Of a stretch of 64,000 nucleotides of DNA, positions 9,387 through 17,488 are shown one piece after another. The DNA lies in contig JAKSPB010000001.1 of NCBI GenBank assembly GCA_024405215.1, forward strand, positions 1-64,000, given 5' to 3'. Numbering within the stretch: position 1 is the stretch's first letter; each line of letters opens with the position of its first letter. The position numbers and the translations under genes are program-made. The notes beneath the pieces are model-generated. The model did no database searches. It was given only the letters and a program-made list of their open reading frames with translations, and was not told the origin of the DNA. Origin of the DNA: Lentisphaeria bacterium. Its GTDB lineage: Bacteria > Verrucomicrobiota > Lentisphaeria > Oligosphaerales > Oligosphaeraceae.

Positions 9387-9827
9387 GGTTTTGCCCTTTT
9401 CTTGCAGTGGGGGAGCGTTGAAACGATAGTATGAAAAATTGGGATGTAACCTAAATATAGCACGAATGTGTCTGTTTAGAATGGGTGCGTTGAACCATGC
9501 GACACGAAGGAATTCCTGATGGGCAGGCTGACGCTCCGGAAGGTGATGCTTCCGCTTTTCAGGAGAAGACATAGGATTGCCACTGCGGGCTCATGGAGAG
9601 GAGGCGGCTTTCCAAGGGGGCAGATTCCATCTTTGCCAAGACTACGGTGGACAAGGCGCTTCACTGTTGGTTATACATGGTGTCGTTCCTGCTAGGCGCG
9701 GGAGATTTATATGTCCCTGCGTATTCCTCTCCGGCAAAAAGGACGCGTGAGGGAAAAGGTCGAGGTTGTTGCGTCTAAAGGGAAATGATATGGCTTGCCG
9801 ATGCCATTTCAAATTACTTCGCGGGAT
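9387..9827. other. Intergenic region upstream of the cas operon
   Basis: A 441-bp stretch with no convincing gene. The part nearest csb1 (about 9420-9480) is AT-rich and contains a minus-strand TATATT that may serve the cas operon. The remainder, 9480-9827, holds only short open frames with no ribosome binding site, and no repeat or strong hairpin that I could recognise. Confidence 0.5.
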
Positions 9828-11690
9828 TTAGTATTTTTCCAAGGAAACTGTCACGGCGCAACGGGCCGCTCTGCCGGTGGTGTTTTTCTCGTCCACCTCG
9901 GGGCAGTAGAGCCGGAAGCCACGGATTTTCACCGTGTCGTCATCATACAGTGTCTTGATTTCCAGATCGCCTTTCTCATAGGCGACGGAGGTTTTTGCCC
10001 ACGAGGCCATGCTTTCCTCCAACGGCACTTCATCCAATGTTTCAGGAAGCGTGTTATCATGGCTGCGGCGGTAGTCCATCACCCGCCTTGCCAGCAAGGA
10101 AAGAGAATGAATATCTTTGATCTGCCGGCATTTAAGCAAGCTTTTCGCCACATCAGGCAACAGCATTCCAGAGACCAGGGCGCCTCGCTGTCTGATTCTT
10201 TTTTCAAACTCATCTGCGAGAGCAGTCAGACCGTCTCGGGAATCATTCAGAATATGTTCCACCGCCTTTTCTGTGTATTTCAGGCCGCAGTGGTAATCCA
10301 TTTCAAACCAGCGGCACAGAAAGGGATACGAATTGAAAGACGGCAGGCCGAACTCTTTCTTAAGGTCATCGGCCGTTTTCTGCGGTGTCTTCAAAAGACA
10401 TAGCATGGCATTTTCATGAAAGACGGATTCCTCCGCAATGGCCCGTGCCAGCAAGACGTTCCAATCCGGAACCTCTCCCACCAGCGCCCGCCATTCCTCT
10501 TCGGAATAATCCACGGCTTCAAGGCACTGGCAAAGCGCATCCAACCGTATTGCCTCAATGGCGACGGCGACTATCGTATTGATCAAAAGAGGATTTTCCA
10601 GCGCCCACTCTCTTGCCGAAATCATGGCGTGATTGCAGTCGGCTACGCATTCTCTGTCGTCCGCATTTGCTCGCATTTTCATTGCAAAATATAGCGCGGT
10701 GTTTCTAAATCCAGCCAATTCCGGCAGCAGGACAGCATAGAAATAGTCATTTTCCGGGACGTCATGCTGGACATTCTGAGCAGGCAGCATTTTCCACGCT
10801 TCGGCGGCCTTGACGAAATCGCCGTGGTCTTCCTGAAATTTCAGGAGGAACGCCTGAACTTCTGCTCTGTTTTCATTCCTTTTCAATGACTGGAGCGTTT
10901 CGCTGATTTCTGTACAATCAGCAAAGAGACTCTTCAGCGGTTCCTCCGTGGGGGACAGACCGCTTGCCAGCCGTGCACGTGTGGCGCCGACATCCATGGG
11001 ATGTTCCAGACGTTCCGCAAGGCGTGTACGGATTTTTGCGCTGTCGCTACGTATGCCATGCGCCTGCCACAGGCAACAGCTCCAAAGGATTCCTGTCAGT
11101 GCCACGGGCAGGAACGCCCAGACTATCCTTCCGCGTGTGACCGCCCCTCCCGGCGATGGCCTGAAAAAGGCGGTTATGGCGAAGACACCCGCAAGGATAA
11201 AAGGCAGCAGAGTCACTGACAGGTAGCAGGAGATATTCAGGACACGGAAAAGAATCAGGATACAGGAAAGCAGGCCTACGGCCGCCATCAGCGCACACGG
11301 AAGCCATTTGCGCTGTTTATAGAGTGACCAGCCGCAGAAGGCGACGCCGACCGGACAGAAAAGCGCAATGCCCGCAATGGTCAGGATGCCCTGAAGCCAT
11401 GCGGGCTTCACCAGAGTCTTGACGACAGCATGGACTGCCGAAGCAAATATGTAAATACCAACCAGATAAAAAATGGCCAGCACGGCTATCGCGGCAATCA
11501 TCCGTGGAAGGAAATTTCCCCATGGGACGTAGAGCACCACGATCTGGAAGAGCAGCCACAGCATACAGGCGCCCGAAGTGACGAAAAGCAAACTGAAATA
11601 GGGTGCTTCACGGAAAGTGAGAAACGACCACAGTTTTTTCAAATGGCCTTGCCGGGGCTTTTCTTGACTTGCTTTGGTTTCGTTATTCAT
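9828..11690 (-). CDS. Six-helix membrane protein with large helical C-terminal domain, function unknown
   Basis: A 620-residue protein starting MNNETKASQEKPRQGHLKK. The N-terminal third has about six hydrophobic segments (for example SLLFVTSGACMLWLLFQIV, MIAAIAVLAIFYLVGIYIF, WLPCALMAAVGLLSCILIL and IVWAFLPVALTGILWSCCL), so it is an inner-membrane protein. The remaining roughly 380 residues are soluble, largely helical and rich in Glu, Leu and Ala. Near the end comes a stretch (about YRRSHDNTLPETLDEVP) of a kind often found in Lentisphaerota/Planctomycetota hypothetical proteins. I do not recognise the family. A TTG start 33 nt upstream is possible. It is followed by a 68-bp gap to the DUF1016 gene, which is upstream on the same strand. 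Confidence 0.75.
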   Translation of the reverse strand: MNNETKASQEKPRQGHLKKLWSFLTFREAPYFSLLFVTSGACMLWLLFQIVVLYVPWGNFLPRMIAAIAVLAIFYLVGIYIFASAVHAVVKTLVKPAWLQGILTIAGIALFCPVGVAFCGWSLYKQRKWLPCALMAAVGLLSCILILFRVLNISCYLSVTLLPFILAGVFAITAFFRPSPGGAVTRGRIVWAFLPVALTGILWSCCLWQAHGIRSDSAKIRTRLAERLEHPMDVGATRARLASGLSPTEEPLKSLFADCTEISETLQSLKRNENRAEVQAFLLKFQEDHGDFVKAAEAWKMLPAQNVQHDVPENDYFYAVLLPELAGFRNTALYFAMKMRANADDRECVADCNHAMISAREWALENPLLINTIVAVAIEAIRLDALCQCLEAVDYSEEEWRALVGEVPDWNVLLARAIAEESVFHENAMLCLLKTPQKTADDLKKEFGLPSFNSYPFLCRWFEMDYHCGLKYTEKAVEHILNDSRDGLTALADEFEKRIRQRGALVSGMLLPDVAKSLLKCRQIKDIHSLSLLARRVMDYRRSHDNTLPETLDEVPLEESMASWAKTSVAYEKGDLEIKTLYDDDTVKIRGFRLYCPEVDEKNTTGRAARCAVTVSLEKY

Positions 11691-11758
11691 GCCGGCGTTT
11701 CTTTTGAGCCTTTGTAGGCTCAAGGGTTTCTTTCTGTGACATTTAATCCTTCAAATTG

Positions 11759-12853
11759 TCAATCGCCTCCAGACAGCTGTTGCACTTTCTTGACATCCTG
11801 CATCTGAATACGATACTGTTCCTTTTGGTTCGCAATTTCCCGACGCAGAATGTCTTCAGACGGCATGACGGTACTGTATTTCACTGCATACAGCTTGTCA
11901 TTGCCGCTAAGGACGGAGTATCTGGCGATGTTGGGATCTGTTTCATCGCACAGGACAATACCGATGGTCGGTTTGTCGTCTGGCTGGCAGATGAGATCGT
12001 CATACATTCGACGATACATATCCATTTGTCCCACATCCTTATGGGTAACCTTTCCTATCTTCAAATCAATGAGGAAATAGCATTTCAGAATGCAGTTGTA
12101 GAAAACAAGGTCGATAAAATAGTCGTCGGAACCTGAATGGATATGTTTCTGGCGCGCTACAAAACAGAAGCCTCGTCCCAGTTCCATCAGGACATCTTTG
12201 AGGTGCGAAATGATGGCGGATTCCAGTTCTGTCTCTCGAAGTCTGATGTCATCTGCCAGAGACAGGAATTCCAATATCATGGGATTTTTGATGAAATCGG
12301 CGGGAACCAGTGACTTCGGCTGCTCAGGCATGGGGGTGTTGGGAGGAAGCTGGCGCTTGCGGCGTCTGTCTGGATTGGCAGCAGAAAGCAGTCGGCTGTA
12401 AGCCTGCGTGGAGACCTGGCGCTCCAGTTCACGCGTACTCCATCCACAGGCTACGCATTCGTTCATGTACCATTCACGGGCTGTCAAATCAGTTTCCCGC
12501 ATGATGATGCGATAGTGTGTCCAGTTCAATTCGGAACGCAGTGCGTTCCAATTTGGAAAGGAAAGATAAAATGCACGCATATATCGAAGATTGCGCTCGT
12601 CGTATCCATTCCCATACTCCGTCGTCAGGCGATTTGCCAGCCCCTCCAGCTGCGCCTTGCCATATTCAGCTTTGCGCTTCCCGCCTTGCTCGTCTTCCAC
12701 AATCAAACGGCCTATCTCCCAATTCTGCTTGACCAAGGCAGTATTGGCCGCAATGGAGACAAAACGCCGCGCTCCTTCTATGACCCTGCGCACGGAACGA
12801 TACAATGTATCTAGCGTCCCCGTCGTATGTTGTTGTATTTTTGATTCCGTCAT
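11759..12853 (-). CDS. DUF1016 / YhcG-type PDDEXK nuclease domain protein
   Basis: A 364-residue protein of the YhcG/DUF1016 family. The N-terminal DUF1016 region is seen in IAANTALVKQNWEIGRLIVE, YGNGYDERNLRYMRAFY and NWTHYRIIMRETD. The C-terminal PDDEXK nuclease core is around residues 225-300, with the D...DLK active-site pattern in FIDLVFYNCILKCYFLIDLK followed by GQMDMYRRMYDD. Members are predicted DNases, often found with defence or mobile genes; the biological role is not established. The start has AGGAGGA upstream. Its position 2.4 kb from the CRISPR operon could mean a defence cluster, but that is inference. Confidence 0.9.
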   Translation of the reverse strand: MTESKIQQHTTGTLDTLYRSVRRVIEGARRFVSIAANTALVKQNWEIGRLIVEDEQGGKRKAEYGKAQLEGLANRLTTEYGNGYDERNLRYMRAFYLSFPNWNALRSELNWTHYRIIMRETDLTAREWYMNECVACGWSTRELERQVSTQAYSRLLSAANPDRRRKRQLPPNTPMPEQPKSLVPADFIKNPMILEFLSLADDIRLRETELESAIISHLKDVLMELGRGFCFVARQKHIHSGSDDYFIDLVFYNCILKCYFLIDLKIGKVTHKDVGQMDMYRRMYDDLICQPDDKPTIGIVLCDETDPNIARYSVLSGNDKLYAVKYSTVMPSEDILRREIANQKEQYRIQMQDVKKVQQLSGGD

Positions 12854-12932
12854 GGTTAATTCCTCCTATGGACCTTTTCGTGCATTCAGTGGATCATTGT
12901 TCCCGTGATATTTGATTCGTTTGCTGCGATGT

Positions 12933-13507
12933 TCATGACGACGGACCTTTTTCGATGACGTCCAATATCGTCTCGAATGTCTCCCGAATCAGCGGGGTCT
13001 CGTTTTCAGCCATGCTTCGGCACAAGGTCATGATGCCACATGCCCCAAGGAACATGATGAATGGCGCAATCATGAACACGAATCCTTTGGGATCGCGCAT
13101 GGCTACGGCAATGCCCGCAATTTCAAAGAGTATCCCAAACACAAGGAAAAAGAAGAGGAGGGGTCGGCAAGATTCATCAGGACGAATGACGATGTTGAGA
13201 ACCGTCCCGTCAAATGCAGAAGAATGTTCGAAGTTGACATGGATGATTCCACGAAGGGAATTTCTCCCTCTTCCCACAGGCTGAAGCAGGATTTCCTGTT
13301 TCTTCTCCTTCAACACAAAATGAAACGAGGCTTGGTTCCAGACGGCCGGATGCCCCTGCGGGAGAGAAACAAGTCCTTTGTTGCAAGGCATTCGCGTTTC
13401 AGGCCGTCACGGAGCTCTTCTTCGGAGAGGGAACTGCGCAGGGAATATTCCGCGTATGGTTCTGAAAACCAGTTGAACATAAAGCGATTGGTCTCTGATG
13501 GCAACAA
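12933..13507 (-). pseudogene. Small two-helix membrane protein, frameshifted
   Basis: Two overlapping minus-strand frames join into one sensible protein. The 5' part (start 13507 TTG or 13480 ATG) reads MFNWFSEPYAEYSLRSS and LSEEELRDGLKRECLATK. The 3' part, from about 13385 in another frame, continues GLVSLPQGHPAVWNQASF and then has two hydrophobic segments (LLFFFLVFGILFEIAGIAV and FVFMIAPFIMFLGACGIM), ending near 12933. The switch lies around 13370-13390. The second frame alone has an ATG at 13391 but no ribosome binding site. The joined protein would be about 185 residues. It could be a true pseudogene or a single-base assembly error. Function unknown. Confidence 0.6.
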
Positions 13508-13519
13508 TGAAAGGCTCTG

Positions 13520-13560
13520 TAATCTACCTTTTTTTGTATAATATAGTTCATGAAGTATAT
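13520..13560. promoter_or_regulatory. Divergent promoter region (putative)
   Basis: A TATAAT box at 13537-13542 on the plus strand, with a T-run before it, could serve the 13667 gene. The same AT-rich segment reads TATATTATAC on the minus strand and could serve the frameshifted gene. No good -35 element is apparent in either direction. Confidence 0.4.
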
Positions 13561-13666
13561 GCTGAAAAAGAAGGAAAAATCGTTTGCAATCAATGTCAGG
13601 TAGTCAGGGGCAGACTATATTCTGGAAAATGATACTTTGCGTGAGGAGCCTTTCTTGAAGGAAACG

Positions 13667-14437
13667 ATGAACAAGGACAAGATATACAAATTGTCGTGTG
13701 GGATATTGTCTTGCGTGTGTCTTTTGCTGGGGGCCGTGTTGTGGCGTGTCTCTCAAGAGCACGCAAAGTACAAAGCCGAATACAATGCGCTTTTGCCCTC
13801 GGCGGACCAGGCGGAAGAGGTAGTCTCGGAGGCTGTTGTTTCCGCGCCTGCGACAAAGGTGGAAAACAGCGACAAGAGCGCCAAGGAGCTCCGGCGTCTC
13901 AAGCGGAGGAATTCTTCGGAAGCCGAAGTCGTGGAAAATTCCTTCCATACTTTTTCAATGCCCGAACGGATAGAGATTACGCTGGAGGAACTGGAGCAAA
14001 AGGATCCCGAATGCTTCCAGTGCTTTCTGGAAATTCAGAAACATCTGTACAAGTCCATTCAAGTAGAATATGAAGATAAGAAGCGTCTTTGGGAAAATTT
14101 GAATCCAGAGTGGCTTCCTCCCGAGGAGTTCGCCATGTTGCAAGATGAATTTCAGCGGAAGCTGGCTGAGGACGAAGCGAAGTTGCAGTTCAAGAGGCCG
14201 CCCTTGCCGGAAGGCATGTTCTATGACGAAAATGATGCAATTAGATTCATTTCTCAGCCAACGGCCACGCAGAAAACATACCGACCTTTCGATAGGTCCA
14301 TTCTGGAGAAATATGCGGTCAATGCCGCAGGAATTGAAGATCCAAAGCTCCTCGAGTATGCAAAATTATGGGAAGGCAAAGGCACTTTGCAACCACCTAT
14401 GTTTGTAAAACCCATTATTGTGGAGAAGAAGCAATGA
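13667..14437 (+). CDS. Membrane-anchored protein of unknown function, first gene of a pair
   Basis: A 256-residue protein starting MNKDKIYKLSCGILS with AAGGAAACG before the ATG. Residues about 7-27 form one hydrophobic segment (CGILSCVCLLLGAVLWRV), a signal anchor. The rest is charged and mainly helical: a Glu/Val/Ala linker, a Lys/Arg patch (KELRRLKRRNSS), then helices rich in Glu and Lys. The C-terminal part contains ECFQCFLEIQKHLYKSIQVE. The stop codon overlaps the next start (ATGA), so the two genes are translationally coupled. The two proteins share a layout (N-terminal anchor, linker, helical body), which suggests they work together, but I recognise no family. Confidence 0.75.
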   Translation: MNKDKIYKLSCGILSCVCLLLGAVLWRVSQEHAKYKAEYNALLPSADQAEEVVSEAVVSAPATKVENSDKSAKELRRLKRRNSSEAEVVENSFHTFSMPERIEITLEELEQKDPECFQCFLEIQKHLYKSIQVEYEDKKRLWENLNPEWLPPEEFAMLQDEFQRKLAEDEAKLQFKRPPLPEGMFYDENDAIRFISQPTATQKTYRPFDRSILEKYAVNAAGIEDPKLLEYAKLWEGKGTLQPPMFVKPIIVEKKQ

Positions 14438-15225
14438 AATATTTGATTTTGGACATCGTACTGCTGATTGTCGCAGCCATTCTGGGCTTTGCCATTTTCT
14501 TCGAAGGCTTTTCCAGCCGCAATCTTCAAGTGGAAATCGAGGGATTGCGCCGAACAGAAGTGTCACCAAAGGTGGCCGTGGAAAAGAGCGACTTTGTTGT
14601 TTCCGAACAAGTGACACCGAAACAGGGTGAGTCAGAGCACCTTGCGCTGGAAATTGCCAATCAAAAGGAACTCAATCGCGTGCTGGCCGCTGCCAAAAAG
14701 GACGCGGAAACAGATCAGGCATTGTTGGATGCCGGTTTGGGCAGTGGATCGGTTAGCTTTTCATTTTCACCAGAGGAATGCAGCGAATATTGGGCCATTG
14801 TGGAATCTCGGGCCAAGGGGATGAAAGACAATCACCAGCGCCTGCTGGATTTCATTGAGATACTTCCTTTGGAACAACTTGAAGAAGAGGATCAGGAGTT
14901 TGTCAGGAACTATCTTGACAAGCGCGGAGAATGGGCAGAAATCTTGTATGACCAGGAAGTCTCCGCCGAAAGGAAGGTGGCCGTCTACGGAGAATTGGAA
15001 AAAGATAATCCGAAATTTAACGAACTGGTTGACGGTCTGTTCAAAGAAAGCGTTTATGGAGAACAAGTTGTGAAATATGAGAAAATTCGCGATGAACTTC
15101 GGTGGGCGATAATGCTCTCTGGGAAAGCAAAGATCGTGGGAACTCAGTATTTTAGCAGCAATGGTGCAAGCTACAAGATCAAGGTCCCCGAAGAGCCCTA
15201 TTTTGATCCGGAGGAACTGGAGTAG
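14434..15225 (+). CDS. Membrane-anchored protein of unknown function, second gene of a pair
   Basis: A 263-residue protein starting MKYLILDIVLLIVAAILGFA, with a single N-terminal transmembrane segment and no lipobox. A charged linker (about 30-90) leads into a helical domain with SPEECSEYWAIVESRAKGM and a run of acidic helices (EQLEEEDQEFVRNYLDK). The last 30 residues include YFSSNGASYKIKVPEEP. The start codon overlaps the previous stop by 4 bp, so it depends on the upstream gene for translation. It probably sits in the membrane with its partner, facing the periplasm. No known family is recognised. Confidence 0.75.
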   Translation: MKYLILDIVLLIVAAILGFAIFFEGFSSRNLQVEIEGLRRTEVSPKVAVEKSDFVVSEQVTPKQGESEHLALEIANQKELNRVLAAAKKDAETDQALLDAGLGSGSVSFSFSPEECSEYWAIVESRAKGMKDNHQRLLDFIEILPLEQLEEEDQEFVRNYLDKRGEWAEILYDQEVSAERKVAVYGELEKDNPKFNELVDGLFKESVYGEQVVKYEKIRDELRWAIMLSGKAKIVGTQYFSSNGASYKIKVPEEPYFDPEELE

Positions 15226-15408
15226 GGATCTGAGGAACGAGAGCTGTGACTGCATTGAAGTCCGCCCGTGGTGACGACGGGAAGGAAATCTTCCGCCGGG
15301 AGGAGTTGTAGCTCTTGCCCGTGGCGAGGAGAAGTAGCCGCAGCCGAAGTGGCGGTGAGTCGAGTGCCTGCCGTGATGTGGCAACCCCGTCGGGCACCTC
15401 GTTTTTTT
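15226..15408 (+). ncRNA. Possible structured RNA ending in a terminator
   Basis: This GC-rich, gene-free stretch is more structured than its surroundings. Visible helices include GGAAG/CTTCC around a 5-nt loop (about 15281-15297), AGAGCT/AGCTCT enclosing the centre, and CCGC/GCGG near 15340-15355. It ends in a rho-independent terminator. It does not match the signature sequences of tmRNA, RNase P, SRP or 6S RNA that I can recall. It may be an independent small RNA or just the 3' untranslated region of the preceding two-gene operon. Confidence 0.35.
15361..15408 (+). terminator. Rho-independent terminator
   Basis: CGAG-TGCCTG pairs with CGGGCA-CCTCG with one bulge, followed by seven T residues at 15402-15408. 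It ends the 13667-15225 operon and/or the putative small RNA. Confidence 0.8.
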
Positions 15409-15566
15409 CACGGCTTCACAATCGCTTTAGACGCTCCCGCGAGAGATAGGCGGGGAAAGGGAAGAAAAAAAGTCGAAAAAACACGCCGTCCGGCTTGCAA
15501 TCCGCGAAAGGAGAATTATCTTTAGCGGCGTGCCGTGAGAACGGTGCAAAAGAAAACGGTTTCCGT

Positions 15567-15640
15567 TGCCCAATGGTGTAATGGCAGCACAACTGATTCT
15601 GGTTCAGTTTGTCTAGGTTCAAATCCTGGTTGGGCAGCCA
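15567..15640 (+). tRNA. tRNA-Gln (anticodon CTG)
   Basis: A 74-nt cloverleaf with encoded CCA. The acceptor stem is TGCCCAA/TTGGGCA (15567-15573 with 15630-15636). The anticodon stem ACTGA/TCAGT holds the loop TTCTGGT with anticodon CTG. The T-loop GTTCAAATC is present, and discriminator G37 is followed by CCA at 15638-15640. A terminator lies about 80 bp downstream. Confidence 0.96.
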
Positions 15641-15717
15641 CGGAATCCTTCCATTTCATCTCTTGCGGGGCGGCGATACATGAAAAATGCCACCGCAACC
15701 GTCCAGAGCGTCAAGAG

Positions 15718-15751
15718 CCGCCCAAGCAGAAAAGTGCTGGGTGGTTTTTTT
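15718..15751 (+). terminator. Terminator after tRNA-Gln
   Basis: The stem CCGCCCA-AGCA/TGCT-GGGTGG with one bulged base is followed by seven T residues. It sits just upstream of the mreB ribosome binding site and so separates tRNA-Gln transcription from mreB. Confidence 0.75.
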
Positions 15752-15768
15752 GTTTTGAGGGAATCAAG

Positions 15769-16827
15769 ATGTTCGAACGTATCAGAGACTTGTGGGTGAA
15801 TGACATCGGCATTGACCTGGGGACAATGAACACCCTGGTTTGGGTCGCAGGGCAGGGGGTTGTCCTGGACGAGCCTTCTTATGTGGCCATCAACGCGGAT
15901 ACCAACAAGGTTCGTGCCGTGGGCGCGGAAGCCAAGCGCATGATGGCCATGACCGCCGAGCGCATCCAGGTCATCCGCCCCGTGCGCGACGGCGTGATCG
16001 CCAACGCAGAGGTTTCCGACGAAATGCTCCGCAGTTTCATCCGCAAGGTCTCAGGGCGTTTCAAGATCATGCGTCCCCGTGTGCTGATCGCGGTGCCGTC
16101 GGGCATTACGGAGGTCGGCGTACGAACAGTAAAGGAGAGTGCGGTTTCCGCAGGCGCCCGGGCTGTCCGTCTGGTCGAGGAGCCCTTTGCCTCCGCGTTA
16201 GGCGCGGGGCTTCCGGTGGAGGAGCCCGACAGCAATATGATTGTGGACATTGGCGGCGGAACTACGGAAGTGGCCGTCATCTCCCTCGGGTGCATTGTCG
16301 CCGGCAGCAGCCTACCCTGCGGCGGTGACGCCATGGACAGCGCGATCATCGCTTACGTCCAGAAGAAGCACCAGCTTCAGATCGGTCCCCGTACGGCGGA
16401 GCAGATCAAGATCCAGATTGGCAGCGCCTATCCGCTTCCCGAAGTATTGACCATGGAAATCAAAGGTCTTGACATGTCCCATACCGGCGACCGTCTGCCT
16501 CGGGCAGTGACCGTGAACTCCGACGAGATCCGCGAGGCCCTGGCCGATCCCGTGGCGAATATCATCCGCTCCATTCGCAAGACCATTGACGCCTGCCCGC
16601 CGGAAATCGCGGGACGCCTGGTGGACAACGGAATCACCATGGCAGGCGGCGGCAGCCTCCTGCGCGGGTTGCCGAAGCTGCTGACGGAAAATACTGGACT
16701 GCCTGCCTCCCTGGGCAAGGAGCCCTTGCGGTCTGTGGTGAACGGAACGGGCATCTTGTTGCAGAATGCGCGGCAGCTTTTCAACCAACCGCAGAATTCC
16801 CTGATTGGCCATGGCACGCGTGAGTAG
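15769..16827 (+). CDS. mreB: Rod-shape determining protein MreB
   Basis: A 352-residue actin-like protein that forms membrane-bound filaments guiding lateral wall synthesis. Actin-fold motifs are present: phosphate 1 DIGIDLGTMNT near residue 12, VRDGVIAN, EPFASALGAGLPV, phosphate 2 IVDIGGGTTEVAVISL, and the adenosine motif MAGGGSLLRGL. The ATG at 15769 has GAGGGA upstream and gives the usual MreB length; the frame is open further back through the tRNA, which is not meaningful. The 3' end overlaps the following thermonuclease gene by 17 bp. Confidence 0.97.
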   Translation: MFERIRDLWVNDIGIDLGTMNTLVWVAGQGVVLDEPSYVAINADTNKVRAVGAEAKRMMAMTAERIQVIRPVRDGVIANAEVSDEMLRSFIRKVSGRFKIMRPRVLIAVPSGITEVGVRTVKESAVSAGARAVRLVEEPFASALGAGLPVEEPDSNMIVDIGGGTTEVAVISLGCIVAGSSLPCGGDAMDSAIIAYVQKKHQLQIGPRTAEQIKIQIGSAYPLPEVLTMEIKGLDMSHTGDRLPRAVTVNSDEIREALADPVANIIRSIRKTIDACPPEIAGRLVDNGITMAGGGSLLRGLPKLLTENTGLPASLGKEPLRSVVNGTGILLQNARQLFNQPQNSLIGHGTRE

Positions 16828-17464
16828 CGGGAACCTAGGCAAGAAAATTTTGTCTATCATTACTGCACTGGTTCTTCTTGTCATCTGGCATTTCTTTCCG
16901 GAACTGGCGAAAGGAACCGTGAGGTCGGCGCCTGTCTTGCTGGAGCGGGTCGCGCAGGAGGTCCTTGGAGAAGAACCGCCTGCGTCTCAAGAGAAAAACG
17001 CGTCTTCCTTTTCGTGCGACACGGTTCCTCCGGATGGCATTCACGGCAAGATTGTTCATGTCAGCGATGGCGATACGGTGGATTTTCGCAACGAGCAGGG
17101 CGAGGAGATGCGCCTGCGCTTCTATGGCGTCGATGCGCCCGAGACCTCGCAGGAGTTCGGGGCGGAGGCTCGTCGATATGTGACTTCCCGGATCCTCAAT
17201 AAAGATGTGGTGGTCGTTGTGGGAAACGAGGACCAATATGGACGAAAAGTCTCCACGATTTATCTCGATGGGAGCAATTTTTCTTTGGAATTGTTGCGTG
17301 GTGGCTACGTTTGGCATTATGTTGCCTATTGTGACGACCCCGAATACAGTTCCGCCCAGAAAGAGGCCCGGCGCGAGTCGAAGGGCCTCTGGAAGGCCGG
17401 CCGAGACGGTGGCTATGAGCCGACGCCACCTTGGAAATACCGCAAGGAACATCCTCGAAAGTAA
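16811..17464 (+). CDS. Staphylococcal nuclease homologue (thermonuclease family), membrane-anchored
   Basis: A 217-residue protein. An N-terminal hydrophobic segment (ILSIITALVLLVIWHFFPE) acts as anchor or uncleaved signal, followed by a spacer and an SNase fold from about residue 75. The SNase motifs GKIVHVSDGDTVDF, RLRFYGVDAPE and DQYGRKVSTIYLDG carry the Asp and Arg residues expected for the calcium-dependent phosphodiesterase site. It is predicted to cut nucleic acid outside the cytoplasm. The start overlaps the end of mreB by 17 bp. A TTG at 16805 is an alternative start two codons earlier. Confidence 0.9.
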   Translation: MARVSSGNLGKKILSIITALVLLVIWHFFPELAKGTVRSAPVLLERVAQEVLGEEPPASQEKNASSFSCDTVPPDGIHGKIVHVSDGDTVDFRNEQGEEMRLRFYGVDAPETSQEFGAEARRYVTSRILNKDVVVVVGNEDQYGRKVSTIYLDGSNFSLELLRGGYVWHYVAYCDDPEYSSAQKEARRESKGLWKAGRDGGYEPTPPWKYRKEHPRK

Positions 17465-17488
17465 TCAGTTTTACCCAAGTAGGACACC

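Noticed and set aside
9593-9778. Possible small gene upstream of the cas operon
   Set aside because: No ribosome binding site, unusual composition and no recognisable features.
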